48,329 nucleotides of DNA from Oscillospiraceae bacterium (GTDB taxonomy: Bacteria; Bacillota; Clostridia; Oscillospirales; CAG-272): assembly GCA_015064585.1 (NCBI GenBank), contig SVRY01000016.1, forward strand, positions 1 through 48,329. The letters are read 5' to 3'. How positions within the stretch are numbered: the stretch's first letter is position 1; every line of letters begins with the position of its first letter. Below, piece after piece: positions 40,201 through 48,329 of this stretch. The position numbers were made by a program, and so were the translations under genes. The notes beneath the pieces were generated by a model. The model worked only from the letters and a program-made list of their open reading frames with translations. It searched no databases and had not been told where the DNA came from.

Positions 40201-43200
40201 TATGCCGGGAACAAAATACCCTGCTGACAAAGATTGCCGTTACGATCCTTCCACACAAAGACCGCACGTTTGACCTGTGCGCGGCAACCAGAAAGACTTT
40301 CAATCGTTTCCGATTCGCGCATCCAAAGGTAATAACGATCACCGTCTTTTCGTGCGTAAACACCGACACTTTCTTCCTTCAAATCGGACAACCATTTAAC
40401 AAGATTGCCCACATTCTCGGTCTCGGCAGGCGCTTTTTCATTTACACTGATAATGCCAACGGTCAAAAGATCCACTTCATTCCAAATAATATCACCGTAC
40501 TGCACCCCTTTTCCCGTATAGCTAAAGCTTTCGTAAATAGCGCAGTCAATTTCATAGATCTTTCCCCTACCGGTATGCGCATCCTTGCCATTTGGTGTGA
40601 TCCTGCCGCCGCTTTCCGAGAAATCCACAAACATATCGGCACTTCCCATGCCGCCCTCAGTTTTATTCCAACCAAGAGTGCAATTCCAGCTCTTCCACTG
40701 ACCGTCATCGTCGGCAAAAGGCAATATATTGGCGATCCACAGGAAATAGGTGTCGCCTATCTTCTTGGCAAAGGGCTGTACATTTTTAAACAGCGCTCCG
40801 TTGCCATCCCAGATGGTAAACGGACAGGGGGCACCACCCGGAACCGTAATATAGATCTTGGATTTATCAATCGCCTTCCAGCCGTTCACCGTTTTGGTAG
40901 TGTAGATCAATTCATCATATATATTGGCACTAATGGCGTATACCATGCCCGTGGTGCGATGATCCGAATGCAGATACCGGATCTGTCCGTCCTCGGTAAT
41001 GGCATATTCTTTTACCAGGATATCATCCGCCATTACATTTACATACGGTACCGTAACAGACGGAACAGCCACATTCACAATCTTTCCATTCTTGGCATCG
41101 GGATCATATCCGCCCCAACCCTTGCCCGTAGGTACATTTTCGGTCTGGAACGCGGTGGTGTCCTGCCCCAGCACCAATTGGTATTCATACACAATGGCAG
41201 TTTCGGCAGCGGAGGTAATGGAAATTCCCGCCATCAGCTGGGCACCCGTCATGGTGCGCAATGTGCTTTCCTTCCGATCCAGATCCCATACCTGATAAAT
41301 TGCCTTAGGATCAAGACCGCGAGGACATACGGTAATCGTATCATTTTTACGGAAATAGGTAATGAACATCCCCTTACCCGCCTCGGGGCTGTCATACTGC
41401 AATGACATAGTCTGCTTGGTGGCACCTATATAGTCGGTCAGCGGATAATAATCCCAGAATAAATAACCCGCAAGATGCTTCCAATCGGTCAACGCGTTCT
41501 TGAGAGCCTGTGCCTGGGAATCATTCGAAATACCCACACCAATGCTGTTACTGATATGCGAACGCACGTCATAGGAGTTTAAATCGGCAGAGGAGAAGCC
41601 GGTGCCCCAATACATAAACCACATAGAACTGCCGTAAGTCTGCAGCTGGGCACTTTCAATATCTGCCCAATAATCCGAACGGGTATGCATAAAGGAATAG
41701 CGAATGGTGGAAAGGTCATTTCGCATACCGCCGCTGGCGCAGGCATCAATATACATAGTAGGATTTTCGGCAAGAATGCCTGCATATACATCCAAATATC
41801 CTCTGCAATATTTATTCTCGGTATATCCGGTTCGCGGAATACCCAGCTGCCCTGCACGGGTCTTATCCAGCGCTGTCCAGTGACCGCCGGGATACATATT
41901 AAAATCTTGGCGGTACTGATCAATATTGTTATTCTTAAACTGGGTATTTAAAAGATTAATTACCCACTGAACCACCTTAGGATTGGAATAATCCAGCAGT
42001 ACATAGCAGTCGCCCTTGGCAACCTTAGCGTAATCGGTCACAGACTTGCCGTCGCTTCCCACAACGATCAGCCCGCCCATGTTTTTCAGCGCTTCGGTAG
42101 TCTGCGTTCCCCAAGCCACTCGCTCGGGTTCAAGCCAAACAGCAAACTGCAATCCCGATGAATGCACGATTTGAGAAAGCTGTTGAATCCCCCCGGGATA
42201 TGCGTTTTTCAAGGTAAACCAGTTTCCTGTATGGAACCAGGTATTCCCCTCGGTATCGTACCAACCGCCATCAATATTATATTTATCAATGTATTCCAAC
42301 AATCCCGTACGGGCATACATACTGAGATTTTTCATATCAGCCTGTATCGTATATTCGGGCGGGCAAACAAGTACATTTGTCTCTTTCATGTGCTTTCCCT
42401 GCTCTCTGAATTGATTACAGGAATACAGCCAACGTCGATAAACATTCTGACCGTTCATGCGGTCGCCTTTATAGAAAAGAAGTACCATGCCGGGGAAATC
42501 CATGCTTTCCCCTTTTTGCAGAACAAGATCGGTGGTATGCTGACCCGCTTGCAAGGTCACACCGCTTTCGGTTTTAGTAAAATCCGCCTTCCAGTTGCCC
42601 TGCCAATTCAAAATGGCAATGGTTCCTGTGTTTTCCATCTTGTTTTCCAAATTAAAATACGGAATATAGGTACTGGTCGGCTTTCCGTTTGTGACCGCAA
42701 AGGATTTTTGATTACTCAATTCATAGCTCAGCGGTTCAAAATCGTTGTACGCAGTGTTCGCTCCGCGGTTGGTATGCAAATAATAATCGCCCGTCTTATT
42801 CTCAATGGAATAATCGGCGGCAAGCAAATTGCCAATACGCTGTGAGTTTCCGGAAGCTTCATTATACAGTACTGCCGTATATTCCACCACCGGATAATCG
42901 GTATAAGTTATAAGCGTACATTCAACGCGAAGCGCCAATTCTTTACAATCATAGTTGATAATCTGTTGGGTACTTTCCGAAGGATTTTCTTCCTGCGGGA
43001 AATACACCACTTTCTCTGCCTTCTGCGAGGTCTTTTTCCAAGAATAATTTGAAGAGCTTTTTCCCTTTACCGTAAAAGTCACGGGAGGCAGGAGGCTTTC
43101 TAAAATATTCTCCTTTAACCACATCTGCATGGCATCGGTATCGGCATATTTCTTTACATAATCGGAAGAGGTATACACCACATCATCTCCTTTGATTGTA

Positions 43201-43340
43201 GGTTCGTTCTCGTCATCTGCCATAGAATCGTTATTCCCGTTTCCCACTTTCTTTTTACAAGCTGTAAAGACAGTTGCTGACATGGAAAGCAATAACAAAA
43301 ACGACAGTATCCGCATAAGCACCGATCTGGTATGATTCAT
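40200..43340 (-). CDS. GH36/GH27-clan alpha-galactosidase-like lipoprotein
   Basis: The 1046-residue exported lipoprotein has lipobox FTAC. The N-terminal 300 residues are a beta sandwich typical of GH36 (AVTNGKPTSTYIPYFNLENK region). The catalytic barrel follows: GGWYDTEGNTWFHTGNW, WLEPERVAWGTQT, YRQDFNMYPGG (probable nucleophile Asp) and ACASGGMRNDLSTIRYSF with HTRSDYWAD (probable acid/base Asp). The last 350 residues form further beta domains. It likely cleaves alpha-galactosides at the cell surface. ATG 43340 is chosen because GGAGG lies eight bases upstream. The divergent AraC gene probably regulates it. No sugar transporter is in view. Confidence 0.82.
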   Translation of the reverse strand: MNHTRSVLMRILSFLLLLSMSATVFTACKKKVGNGNNDSMADDENEPTIKGDDVVYTSSDYVKKYADTDAMQMWLKENILESLLPPVTFTVKGKSSSNYSWKKTSQKAEKVVYFPQEENPSESTQQIINYDCKELALRVECTLITYTDYPVVEYTAVLYNEASGNSQRIGNLLAADYSIENKTGDYYLHTNRGANTAYNDFEPLSYELSNQKSFAVTNGKPTSTYIPYFNLENKMENTGTIAILNWQGNWKADFTKTESGVTLQAGQHTTDLVLQKGESMDFPGMVLLFYKGDRMNGQNVYRRWLYSCNQFREQGKHMKETNVLVCPPEYTIQADMKNLSMYARTGLLEYIDKYNIDGGWYDTEGNTWFHTGNWFTLKNAYPGGIQQLSQIVHSSGLQFAVWLEPERVAWGTQTTEALKNMGGLIVVGSDGKSVTDYAKVAKGDCYVLLDYSNPKVVQWVINLLNTQFKNNNIDQYRQDFNMYPGGHWTALDKTRAGQLGIPRTGYTENKYCRGYLDVYAGILAENPTMYIDACASGGMRNDLSTIRYSFMHTRSDYWADIESAQLQTYGSSMWFMYWGTGFSSADLNSYDVRSHISNSIGVGISNDSQAQALKNALTDWKHLAGYLFWDYYPLTDYIGATKQTMSLQYDSPEAGKGMFITYFRKNDTITVCPRGLDPKAIYQVWDLDRKESTLRTMTGAQLMAGISITSAAETAIVYEYQLVLGQDTTAFQTENVPTGKGWGGYDPDAKNGKIVNVAVPSVTVPYVNVMADDILVKEYAITEDGQIRYLHSDHRTTGMVYAISANIYDELIYTTKTVNGWKAIDKSKIYITVPGGAPCPFTIWDGNGALFKNVQPFAKKIGDTYFLWIANILPFADDDGQWKSWNCTLGWNKTEGGMGSADMFVDFSESGGRITPNGKDAHTGRGKIYEIDCAIYESFSYTGKGVQYGDIIWNEVDLLTVGIISVNEKAPAETENVGNLVKWLSDLKEESVGVYARKDGDRYYLWMRESETIESLSGCRAQVKRAVFVWKDRNGNLCQQGILFPA

Positions 43341-43500
43341 ATCATGATCCTCCATGGTTTCATTCACACAAGAATCAGATATCAAGGATATAAATACATC
43401 TTGACAATTGATTCCGTTATCTTTATAATAACATATATAAAATCATATTTATACAGAAATTTGATCTGATTATATGAAAAATTGCTCACACGGAGAAATC

Positions 43501-44346
43501 ATGGAAGAATCCAAAATTTTAATGCACCCCTCTCAAATTTGCCTATCGCTTTCCGGTGTCCGATTTGAGATATCGCACGCAAAAGAGTTCTTCAATCCCA
43601 ACACTGCGGCTATCAATCCCGCGCATATTCACAATTGTCTGGAAATTTTTTTGAACATCTCAAGCGATGCATCCTTTTTTGTGAACAACAGCCTATATCC
43701 GCTTCGTTACGGCGATGTGGTGCTTGCCATGCCCAATGACATCCATGTATGTTTATTTAACAAAAGCTATACCCACGAGCATTTTTGTCTTTGGATCGAC
43801 ACCGCAGAACGCGCAGATCTGTTTTCCTTTTTATTTCAAAAAAATCAAGGTCCGCTGTTTCGATTCGAAGAAGAAAAACAAAAAAAACTTATTGAGCTGT
43901 TTTTCAGGCTGGAAAAGCTATGCCAAAACCATGAAAGCGACCTTCAAAAAACCGCTTGCTTTTTAGAAATTCTATCATTTTTTGAAAAGATATCTTCTCC
44001 CGAGCAGCCCGCTGTCCCCATGCCCGATGTGCTGCAAACCATTTTAAATGACATTCATAACAATTTTGCGCAGATCCATCATATTAACCAGCTCACCGAT
44101 CGTTATTTTATCAGCCACGCCACCCTTAACCGCTGGTTTCGGCAATATCTGCATACCTCTCCCCGCGAATATCTGGAGTCCAAAAAGCTTGCTCATGCAG
44201 TAAAGCTTCTTTCCGAAGGTGCTACCGTCACCGAAGCATGTATCAACGCGGGCTTTCCCTGTTGCTCACATTTCATCGCACTATTCAAAAAGAAATTCGG
44301 CAAAACACCGCTTCAATACAAAAAAGGGCTTAACAAAAGCTCGTAA
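43501..44346 (+). CDS. AraC-family transcriptional regulator
   Basis: The 281-residue protein has an N-terminal cupin-like ligand domain (ISSDASFFVNNSLYPLRYGD, HVCLFNKSYTHEHFCLWID) and a C-terminal AraC/XylS pair of helix-turn-helix motifs (QINQLTDRYFISHATLNRWF and NAGFPCCSHFIALFKKKFGKTP). It starts at ATG 43501, with GGAG seven bases upstream. It is divergent from the GH36 lipoprotein, from which it is separated by 160 bases. Such pairs commonly make the regulator control the glycosidase in response to the sugar. Confidence 0.88.
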   Translation: MEESKILMHPSQICLSLSGVRFEISHAKEFFNPNTAAINPAHIHNCLEIFLNISSDASFFVNNSLYPLRYGDVVLAMPNDIHVCLFNKSYTHEHFCLWIDTAERADLFSFLFQKNQGPLFRFEEEKQKKLIELFFRLEKLCQNHESDLQKTACFLEILSFFEKISSPEQPAVPMPDVLQTILNDIHNNFAQIHHINQLTDRYFISHATLNRWFRQYLHTSPREYLESKKLAHAVKLLSEGATVTEACINAGFPCCSHFIALFKKKFGKTPLQYKKGLNKSS

Positions 44347-44353
44347 TAAAGCA

Positions 44354-44402
44354 AAAGAGAGAACCCAAACAGTCTTCCTGCCACGGTCTCTCTTTAATTT
44401 TT
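44354..44402 (+). terminator. Terminator of the AraC gene
   Basis: AAAGAGAGA (44354-44362) pairs with TCTCTCTTT (44387-44395), followed by AATTTTTC. Confidence 0.7.
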
Positions 44403-44702
44403 CACCTCGTTAATCTTCTTAATTCGGCATGTTAGGCCAATGCTTAGGTTTCTTTTGCATAGTGCTTTCAACTTTCTTTTACATAGTAGGGTTACGGTTG
44501 CCTTTTGGACTTTGTTGCTTTGCGCCAACTTATCCGCCTATTACGCCTTCGTACCGAGTTTCTGTCCGTCAGGCTACGATTTCGCTATCCCTTCTTCTCG
44601 CCTACACCTCACGATGCAAACCTTGGGAGTCGCTTTCGGGTTGGTCGGTAACTACCTCCCAGCGGACTTTCACCGCAGAGCGTTGATGTGCCCGTCATAC
44701 AC
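44403..44702 (-). mobile_element. 5' fragment of a group II intron (domain I), ORF and 3' end missing
   Basis: The minus strand from 44702 reads GTGTATGACGGGCAC, then GCGGTGAAAGTCCGC and GAGGTGTAGGCGAG. This matches the 5' end and domain I of bacterial group IIB introns (GUGYG start, GACGGGCAC, GUGAAAGUCC). About 300 bases remain. There is no reverse transcriptase gene and no domain V hairpin, so it is a dead truncated copy. The left limit is approximate. It lies between the terminators of two convergent genes, where it does little harm. Confidence 0.65.
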
Positions 44703-44732
44703 AAAAAAGGAACAGACTTTGTAGTCCGCTCC
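44703..44732 (-). terminator. Terminator of the desulfoferrodoxin gene
   Basis: GGAACAGAC (44709-44717) pairs with GTCCGCTCC (44724-44732) with one or two G-U pairs. On the minus strand it is followed by TTTTTT. The intron fragment begins at this U-run. Confidence 0.65.
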
Positions 44733-44783
44733 TCTTTTATCTCTCTATAAAAAATATTCACGCTGTACTGTTTTATATCTTTA

Positions 44784-45413
44784 TCAGTGCCCCATCATAA
44801 TGTTAGATAGGATCGCCATCACCTTATCGTGGCAACCGCCGCAACCGGTGGAGCAGTGGGTAGTATCCTTCACCTTTTCAAAAGCGGCAAGCACATCGGA
44901 AAACTCGCTGTGTTCATGAAGGGCCTTTTCAATATCCAGATAGGTTACCTGATTGCAATTGCAAACCATGTAGTTCTGTTCTTTGTTGGCAGGAATCTGC
45001 AGTTTGCATTCGGGCTTTTCTTCTTTTGGAATTTCAGCCATCCAAAGTCCGTGCAGATTGCAGTATGCGTATGCCGTAAGGGGCTTTTCGTCTGCAGTCA
45101 GCGCAAAAGTAACAGTTGGCTCAGCACCCACTTCCAGACATTTTCTCTGTCCACCCTTATCGGTCTGTAAATACACCCACAAAATGCTGTGCTCAGCCGC
45201 CATAGGATGCGCTACAGAGCCTACTGTGACAATTACCAAGTTGCCCTCTACCGTAATTACGGGAATATGTTTTTCGCGGCTGGCTTCCACCGTGCCTGCT
45301 TCCAGCTTTGTCATCTTTTTACCGCAACACATCATGGGAACACCCGAATCATGAACCATACCCACCAAATTTCCGCAATGCTCACAAATATAAAATTTCG
45401 TATTACACATCAT
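44784..45413 (-). CDS. dfx: Desulfoferrodoxin (superoxide reductase) fused to a BFD-like [2Fe-2S] domain
   Basis: The 209-residue protein has three parts. The N-terminal Dx domain carries the rubredoxin-like set CEHCGN and MMCCGKKM. The superoxide reductase centre follows, with EKHIPVI, VAHPMAAEHSILW and CNLHGLW supplying the four His and one Cys iron ligands. The C-terminal 60 residues hold CNCNQVT and HCSTGCGGC, a BFD-like [2Fe-2S] motif, which is an uncommon addition to desulfoferrodoxin. The enzyme turns superoxide to peroxide in the cytoplasm; the extra domain may deliver electrons. GGAGG lies upstream of ATG 45413. It lies next to thioredoxin reductase, thioredoxin and a Crp/Fnr regulator. 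Confidence 0.88.
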   Translation of the reverse strand: MMCNTKFYICEHCGNLVGMVHDSGVPMMCCGKKMTKLEAGTVEASREKHIPVITVEGNLVIVTVGSVAHPMAAEHSILWVYLQTDKGGQRKCLEVGAEPTVTFALTADEKPLTAYAYCNLHGLWMAEIPKEEKPECKLQIPANKEQNYMVCNCNQVTYLDIEKALHEHSEFSDVLAAFEKVKDTTHCSTGCGGCHDKVMAILSNIMMGH

Positions 45414-45481
45414 ACTGTCCTCCAATTACACTCTTATTGATTTCATTATAGTCAAATTTCACCCTATATTCTGTGAGTCGG

Positions 45482-46408
45482 TCACATTTTATGCTTCCAA
45501 AGATACTCTTCTGCCATAGTTGCCGCCACAGCGCCGTCGGATGCGGCAGTAATCACCTGCCTTAACAGTTTTGCACGCACATCTCCCGCGGCAAAAACGC
45601 CGGAAATACTTGTTTGTGTAGTTTCATCCGCCGCAATATAACCGCTTTCATCCAGCGCGACCTCTGTTTTAAACAATTCGGTCTCGGGTTTTCTGCCGAT
45701 ACTGATAAAAACAGCGTCACAACTCAGTTCCTTCACTTCCTCGGTAACCACATCCTGCACCAAAATACCGGTGAGCTTCCCGTTGTGTACAAATGCGCTA
45801 ACGCGGCTGTTCCACATAAACTCCGCATTCTTTGCTTGCAACAGCGGCTCATGATATATCTTAGTAGCGCGCAGACTGTCACGTCGATGAACCAAGATCA
45901 CTTTTTTGCAAAGACCCGTCAAATACAGTGCATCAGATACAGCAGAATTGCCGCCTCCCACCACCACCACTGTTTTATCTTTATAGAATCTGCCGTCACA
46001 ATGCGCACAGTAATGCACCCCTTTGCCGGTCAGTTCTTTTTCCATTGGCAGACCCAATTCTCTGGGAGCAGCCCCGGTGGCAATGATAACAGTTTTAGCA
46101 GAGAATGCCCCCGAATCGGTGGTAACCAACTTGATATCTCCTGTTAGATCAGCAGAAAGTATCTCGGCGTATTCTGTCACCGCGCCAAACCGCTCTGCTC
46201 CCTTTTGCATCTGCATACCAAGAGTAAATCCATCGATCCCATCGGGAAATCCGGGATAATTGTCAATCGTATCGGTGGTGGCCATCTGACCTCCCGGTGT
46301 CATTTTTTCAATCACGAGCGTGGATAGTCCCGCACGCACAGCATACATTGCCGCCGTATATCCTGCGGCACCGCCGCCCAGTACAATTACATCATATATT
46401 TGTTTCAT
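45482..46408 (-). CDS. trxB: Thioredoxin reductase
   Basis: The 308-residue flavoenzyme shows FAD-binding GGGAAGYTAAMYAVRAG, redox pair CAHCDG, NADPH-binding VVVVGGGNSAVSDALYL and C-terminal GVFAAGDVRAKLLRQV. It passes electrons from NADPH (or reduced ferredoxin in some anaerobes) to thioredoxin. AAGGGAG lies upstream of ATG 46408. It is divergent from the Crp/Fnr gene and close to trxA, and likely supports the peroxidase at 19239. Confidence 0.93.
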   Translation of the reverse strand: MKQIYDVIVLGGGAAGYTAAMYAVRAGLSTLVIEKMTPGGQMATTDTIDNYPGFPDGIDGFTLGMQMQKGAERFGAVTEYAEILSADLTGDIKLVTTDSGAFSAKTVIIATGAAPRELGLPMEKELTGKGVHYCAHCDGRFYKDKTVVVVGGGNSAVSDALYLTGLCKKVILVHRRDSLRATKIYHEPLLQAKNAEFMWNSRVSAFVHNGKLTGILVQDVVTEEVKELSCDAVFISIGRKPETELFKTEVALDESGYIAADETTQTSISGVFAAGDVRAKLLRQVITAASDGAVAATMAEEYLWKHKM

Positions 46409-46428
46409 TCTAAAACTCCCTTATAATC

Positions 46429-46457
46429 TTGACATATACCCAAAACGGTATTATAAT
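46429..46457 (+). promoter_or_regulatory. Consensus promoter of the second Crp/Fnr gene
   Basis: TTGACA (46429-46434), a 17-nt spacer and TATAAT (46452-46457). Both hexamers are perfect. The gap to the ATG is 36 bases. Confidence 0.8.
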
Positions 46458-46493
46458 AAATACATCTTCATTATATAAGCAAGGAGATTACTC

Positions 46494-47168
46494 ATGGCGG
46501 CACACACGATCGCAACTACCTTTTCTTCCGCATTCCCCTTTTGGGACAAGCTTTCGGCAACTGACCAAGAAAGTCTCTGCCGTACTTCCCATGCAGTAAC
46601 CTTTCCGAAGGGAACCAATATCCACAACGGCGATGAATGCACAGGCGTGATCCTTGTAAAAAGCGGTTGTTTACGAGTTTATATTCTCTCGGAAGATGGC
46701 AAGGATATCACGCTTTACCGCCTGTTTCCGGGAGATATCTGCATTCTTTCCGCATCCTGCGCTCTCAATACCATCACATTTGATGTGCATGTGGACACGG
46801 AGGCGGAAAGCAATTGTATCATCGTCAGCGGGTGCGCCTTTTCAGATCTCTCGGAAAGAGTGGCGGAAGTAAAGATCTTCGCCTTGGAAACCACCGTTGC
46901 CCGTTTTTCAGATGTGATGTGGGTCATGGAACAAATCCTGTTCATGAGTTTTGACCGCCGCCTGGCAATCTTTCTCTTGGACGAATCTGCAAAAAACCAA
47001 AGCGATTCCGTCAAACTTACCCATGAGCAGATCGCCCGCTATATGGGATCTGCCCGCGAAGTGGTATCCCGTATGCTAAAGTATTTTTCCGCCGAAGGCA
47101 TTGTGGAAAGCACCCGCGGCGGAATTCGAATTCTGGATAAAAAGCGTCTTCGCGCCTTAGCCCTCTAA
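46494..47168 (+). CDS. Crp/Fnr family transcriptional regulator
   Basis: The 224-residue protein has an N-terminal sensory barrel (VTFPKGTNIHNGDECTGVIL, GKDITLYRLFPGDICILSAS) and a C-terminal winged helix with recognition region LTHEQIARYMGSAREVVSRML. The cysteines near residue 20-80 do not form the FNR cluster pattern exactly, so oxygen or redox sensing is uncertain. It is divergent from trxB and convergent with trxA (12-base overlap of their ends), so it may regulate this redox cluster. AAGGAG supports ATG 46494. It differs from the regulator at 3410. Confidence 0.88.
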   Translation: MAAHTIATTFSSAFPFWDKLSATDQESLCRTSHAVTFPKGTNIHNGDECTGVILVKSGCLRVYILSEDGKDITLYRLFPGDICILSASCALNTITFDVHVDTEAESNCIIVSGCAFSDLSERVAEVKIFALETTVARFSDVMWVMEQILFMSFDRRLAIFLLDESAKNQSDSVKLTHEQIARYMGSAREVVSRMLKYFSAEGIVESTRGGIRILDKKRLRALAL

Positions 47169-47465
47169 CAATTTGAGGATCTGTGCTTTAGGGCGCGCGC
47201 CCGCAGACTGCTGTACTACTTTTCCGTCCTTGACAACAACCAGTGTGGGAATGCTCATCACGCCAAATTGCGCTGCCAGTTCGCCTTCTTCATCCACATT
47301 GATCTTGCAGACCAAATATTCGGGATGTTCTGCGGCAATCTCATCCACAATGGGAGAAACCATACGGCAGGGACCGCACCAGTCTGCATAAAAATCGATA
47401 AGAACAGTTTTAGAAGAATTGAGCACTTCTGCAAAATTACTTTGATTTACTTTTACTACTGACAT
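47157..47465 (-). CDS. trxA: Thioredoxin
   Basis: The 102-residue protein is a standard thioredoxin with active-site FYADWCGPCRM and cis-Pro in MSIPTLVVVKDG. The start is ATG 47465, with AAAGGA upstream; a longer reading frame extends upstream without support. Its last 12 bases overlap the end of the convergent Crp/Fnr gene. It is the electron carrier for the thioredoxin reductase two genes away and for the BCP peroxidase. A short hairpin (ACACGG/CCGTGT, about 47508-47535) lies in its leader. Confidence 0.93.
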   Translation of the reverse strand: MSVVKVNQSNFAEVLNSSKTVLIDFYADWCGPCRMVSPIVDEIAAEHPEYLVCKINVDEEGELAAQFGVMSIPTLVVVKDGKVVQQSAGARPKAQILKLLEG

Positions 47466-47596
47466 AATCTTCATCCTTTCTTTTTTCATATCTTGTATAT
47501 TTACACGGTGCTTTATACGAAGTGCCGTGTTTTTCTTTGTGTCTTTATTATATCCTGTTTTTTTGTTTTTTTCGGTGATTAAATCACAATAGAAAA

Positions 47597-47621
47597 GGAG
47601 TTTTCGCAAAGCGAAAACTCC
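47597..47621 (-). terminator. Terminator of the collagen-like gene
   Basis: GGAGTTTTCGC (47597-47607) and GCGAAAACTCC (47611-47621) form a perfect 11-bp stem with a 3-nt loop, followed by TTTTC on the minus strand, eight bases beyond the stop codon. Confidence 0.85.
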
Positions 47622-47628
47622 AAAAATA

Positions 47629-48329
47629 TTATGCAAGCTGCATAATTACCAAATGTGCCGAAACCGCACGGGTACCGCCTGCAGACGGCGTAATAGTCAA
47701 TGCCGTCGCATTTCCCGCGGGATTGCGCACAGTCAAGACCGAATCCGTATCTGTCACTGTTACAATCGAGTACCCGACGATTTGCGATGTGCCTGTCGCT
47801 CTGCCCACTACCGTATACGCCAGATCTGCACCGTTCAAAGTCAAAATCAGCTGTCCCGCTTCTGTCACGCTGACCTGAAAGATCACCAAATAGCTTCCGG
47901 CGGTTTCCAAATTAAATGAATCATCGCTCAAGCGTGTGATTGCTGTACCGTCGGATGGGCCATCCTGCGGAAAACTCACATCGGTGCCGGGGGCAACGGT
48001 TGCCGCGTTGTCAGGCGGCATCAAAGCATAGAAATCGGCAAAATTGAACACCCCCGCAGGACCTTGTTCCCCAACAGGACCTTGTTCACCGACAGGTCCT
48101 TGTTCTCCAACGGGGCCTTGTTCGCCAACGGGACCTTGTTCGCCAACGGGACCTTGTTCTCCAACGGGGCCTTGCTCACCGACAGGTCCTTGCTCACCGA
48201 CAGGTCCTTGTTCACCAATGGGGCCTTGTTCGCCAATGGGTCCTTGTTCACCGACGGGTCCTTGTTCACCGACGGGTCCTTGTTCACCGACGGGTCCTTG
48301 TTCTCCAACGGGGCCTTGCTCACCAATGG
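47629..48329 (-). CDS. Collagen-like exosporium (BclA-type) protein, C-terminal part (gene runs off the window)
   Basis: The minus-strand frame enters from the right edge and ends at 47629. From the edge to about 48054 it encodes only Gly-X-Y triplets, mostly GPV-GEQ (about 15 copies of an 18-base unit). From there the 140-residue C-terminal domain ([45 protein letters not shown]) matches the jelly-roll C-terminal domain of BclA-like proteins. These form hair-like filaments on spores, with the domain driving trimerisation. The start and exosporium leader are outside the window. The repetitive DNA is prone to copy-number change. Confidence 0.85.
   Translation of the reverse strand, partial: IGEQGPVGEQGPVGEQGPVGEQGPVGEQGPIGEQGPIGEQGPVGEQGPVGEQGPVGEQGPVGEQGPVGEQGPVGEQGPVGEQGPVGEQGPAGVFNFADFYALMPPDNAATVAPGTDVSFPQDGPSDGTAITRLSDDSFNLETAGSYLVIFQVSVTEAGQLILTLNGADLAYTVVGRATGTSQIVGYSIVTVTDTDSVLTVRNPAGNATALTITPSAGGTRAVSAHLVIMQLA

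Noticed and set aside
40185-41405. A 406-codon frame on the plus strand opposite the GH36 gene
   Set aside because: It lies fully inside the well-supported glycosidase gene and crosses its terminator; it has no family features.
48021-48326. A Lys/Asn/Asp-rich repetitive protein on the minus strand
   Set aside because: It is an out-of-frame reading of the collagen repeats; the Gly-X-Y frame joins directly to the BclA-like domain.
48054-48329. CRISPR array
   Set aside because: The 18-base units are contiguous with no spacers and encode collagen triplets.

Overview
The window looks like a chromosome segment of an anaerobic, spore-forming Clostridia-type Firmicute, probably a gut or rumen Oscillospiraceae/Christensenellaceae-like lineage. 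The evidence is strong AGGAGG-type ribosome binding sites, many TTGACA-17-TATAAT promoters, a two-gene 2-hydroxyacyl-CoA dehydratase-activator module, desulfoferrodoxin, two Crp/Fnr regulators, many lipoproteins and a BclA-like collagen protein. No rRNA, canonical tRNA or CRISPR array was found.

Layout. 1-1830 is a mobile-element scar: two decayed copies of the same tyrosine-integrase 3' end, each next to a near-identical hairpin, flank an XRE regulator. 1832-3163 holds a small unknown gene and a PD-(D/E)XK-like nuclease. 3410-5431 has a divergent Crp/Fnr regulator and ferredoxin with a well-placed palindrome between them, then a nitroreductase. 5603-8644 is an sdpR-sdpI-ABC transporter operon. 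8915-13182 is a pair of CotH-kinase surface proteins. 13307-14501 is a frameshifted AspT/YidE-type transporter. 14775-19074 is the dehydratase activator pair. 19239-22878 is a compact operon of bcp, a radical SAM enzyme, a membrane protein with a Cys-Ala-Cys-Ala tail, and a YdcF-like protein. 23043-30329 has a membrane phosphoesterase, then a BlaI regulator, a BlaR1-like protease with a leucine-rich ectodomain and a 1240-residue leucine-rich lipoprotein. 30514 is a SUKH protein. 31159-38245 is a repair island, all on the minus strand: exonuclease III, two WYL regulators, a structured RNA that resembles a tRNA mimic, an unknown gene, an SPFH protein, two small genes and RtcB RNA ligase. 38494-40156 has small membrane genes and an HD hydrolase. 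40200-44346 is a GH36-type glycosidase lipoprotein with a divergent AraC regulator. 44403-44702 is the 5' fragment of a group II intron. 44784-47465 is a redox cluster (desulfoferrodoxin, thioredoxin reductase, Crp/Fnr, thioredoxin). The window ends inside a collagen-like spore-surface gene.

Two parts stand out as possible undescribed systems. In the first, a 199-nt region directly upstream of the rtcB operon can fold so that its ends pair around a T-arm, an acceptor-like stem closed by a GAAA tetraloop, and a D-arm-like hairpin; this resembles the tRNA-mimic domain of YrlA-type bacterial Y RNAs, and Y RNAs are known neighbours of rtcB elsewhere. In the second, a radical SAM enzyme overlaps a membrane protein whose predicted cytoplasmic tail has five alternating cysteines, suggesting tail modification. 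All functional assignments come from reading the sequence; no database search or folding program was run.
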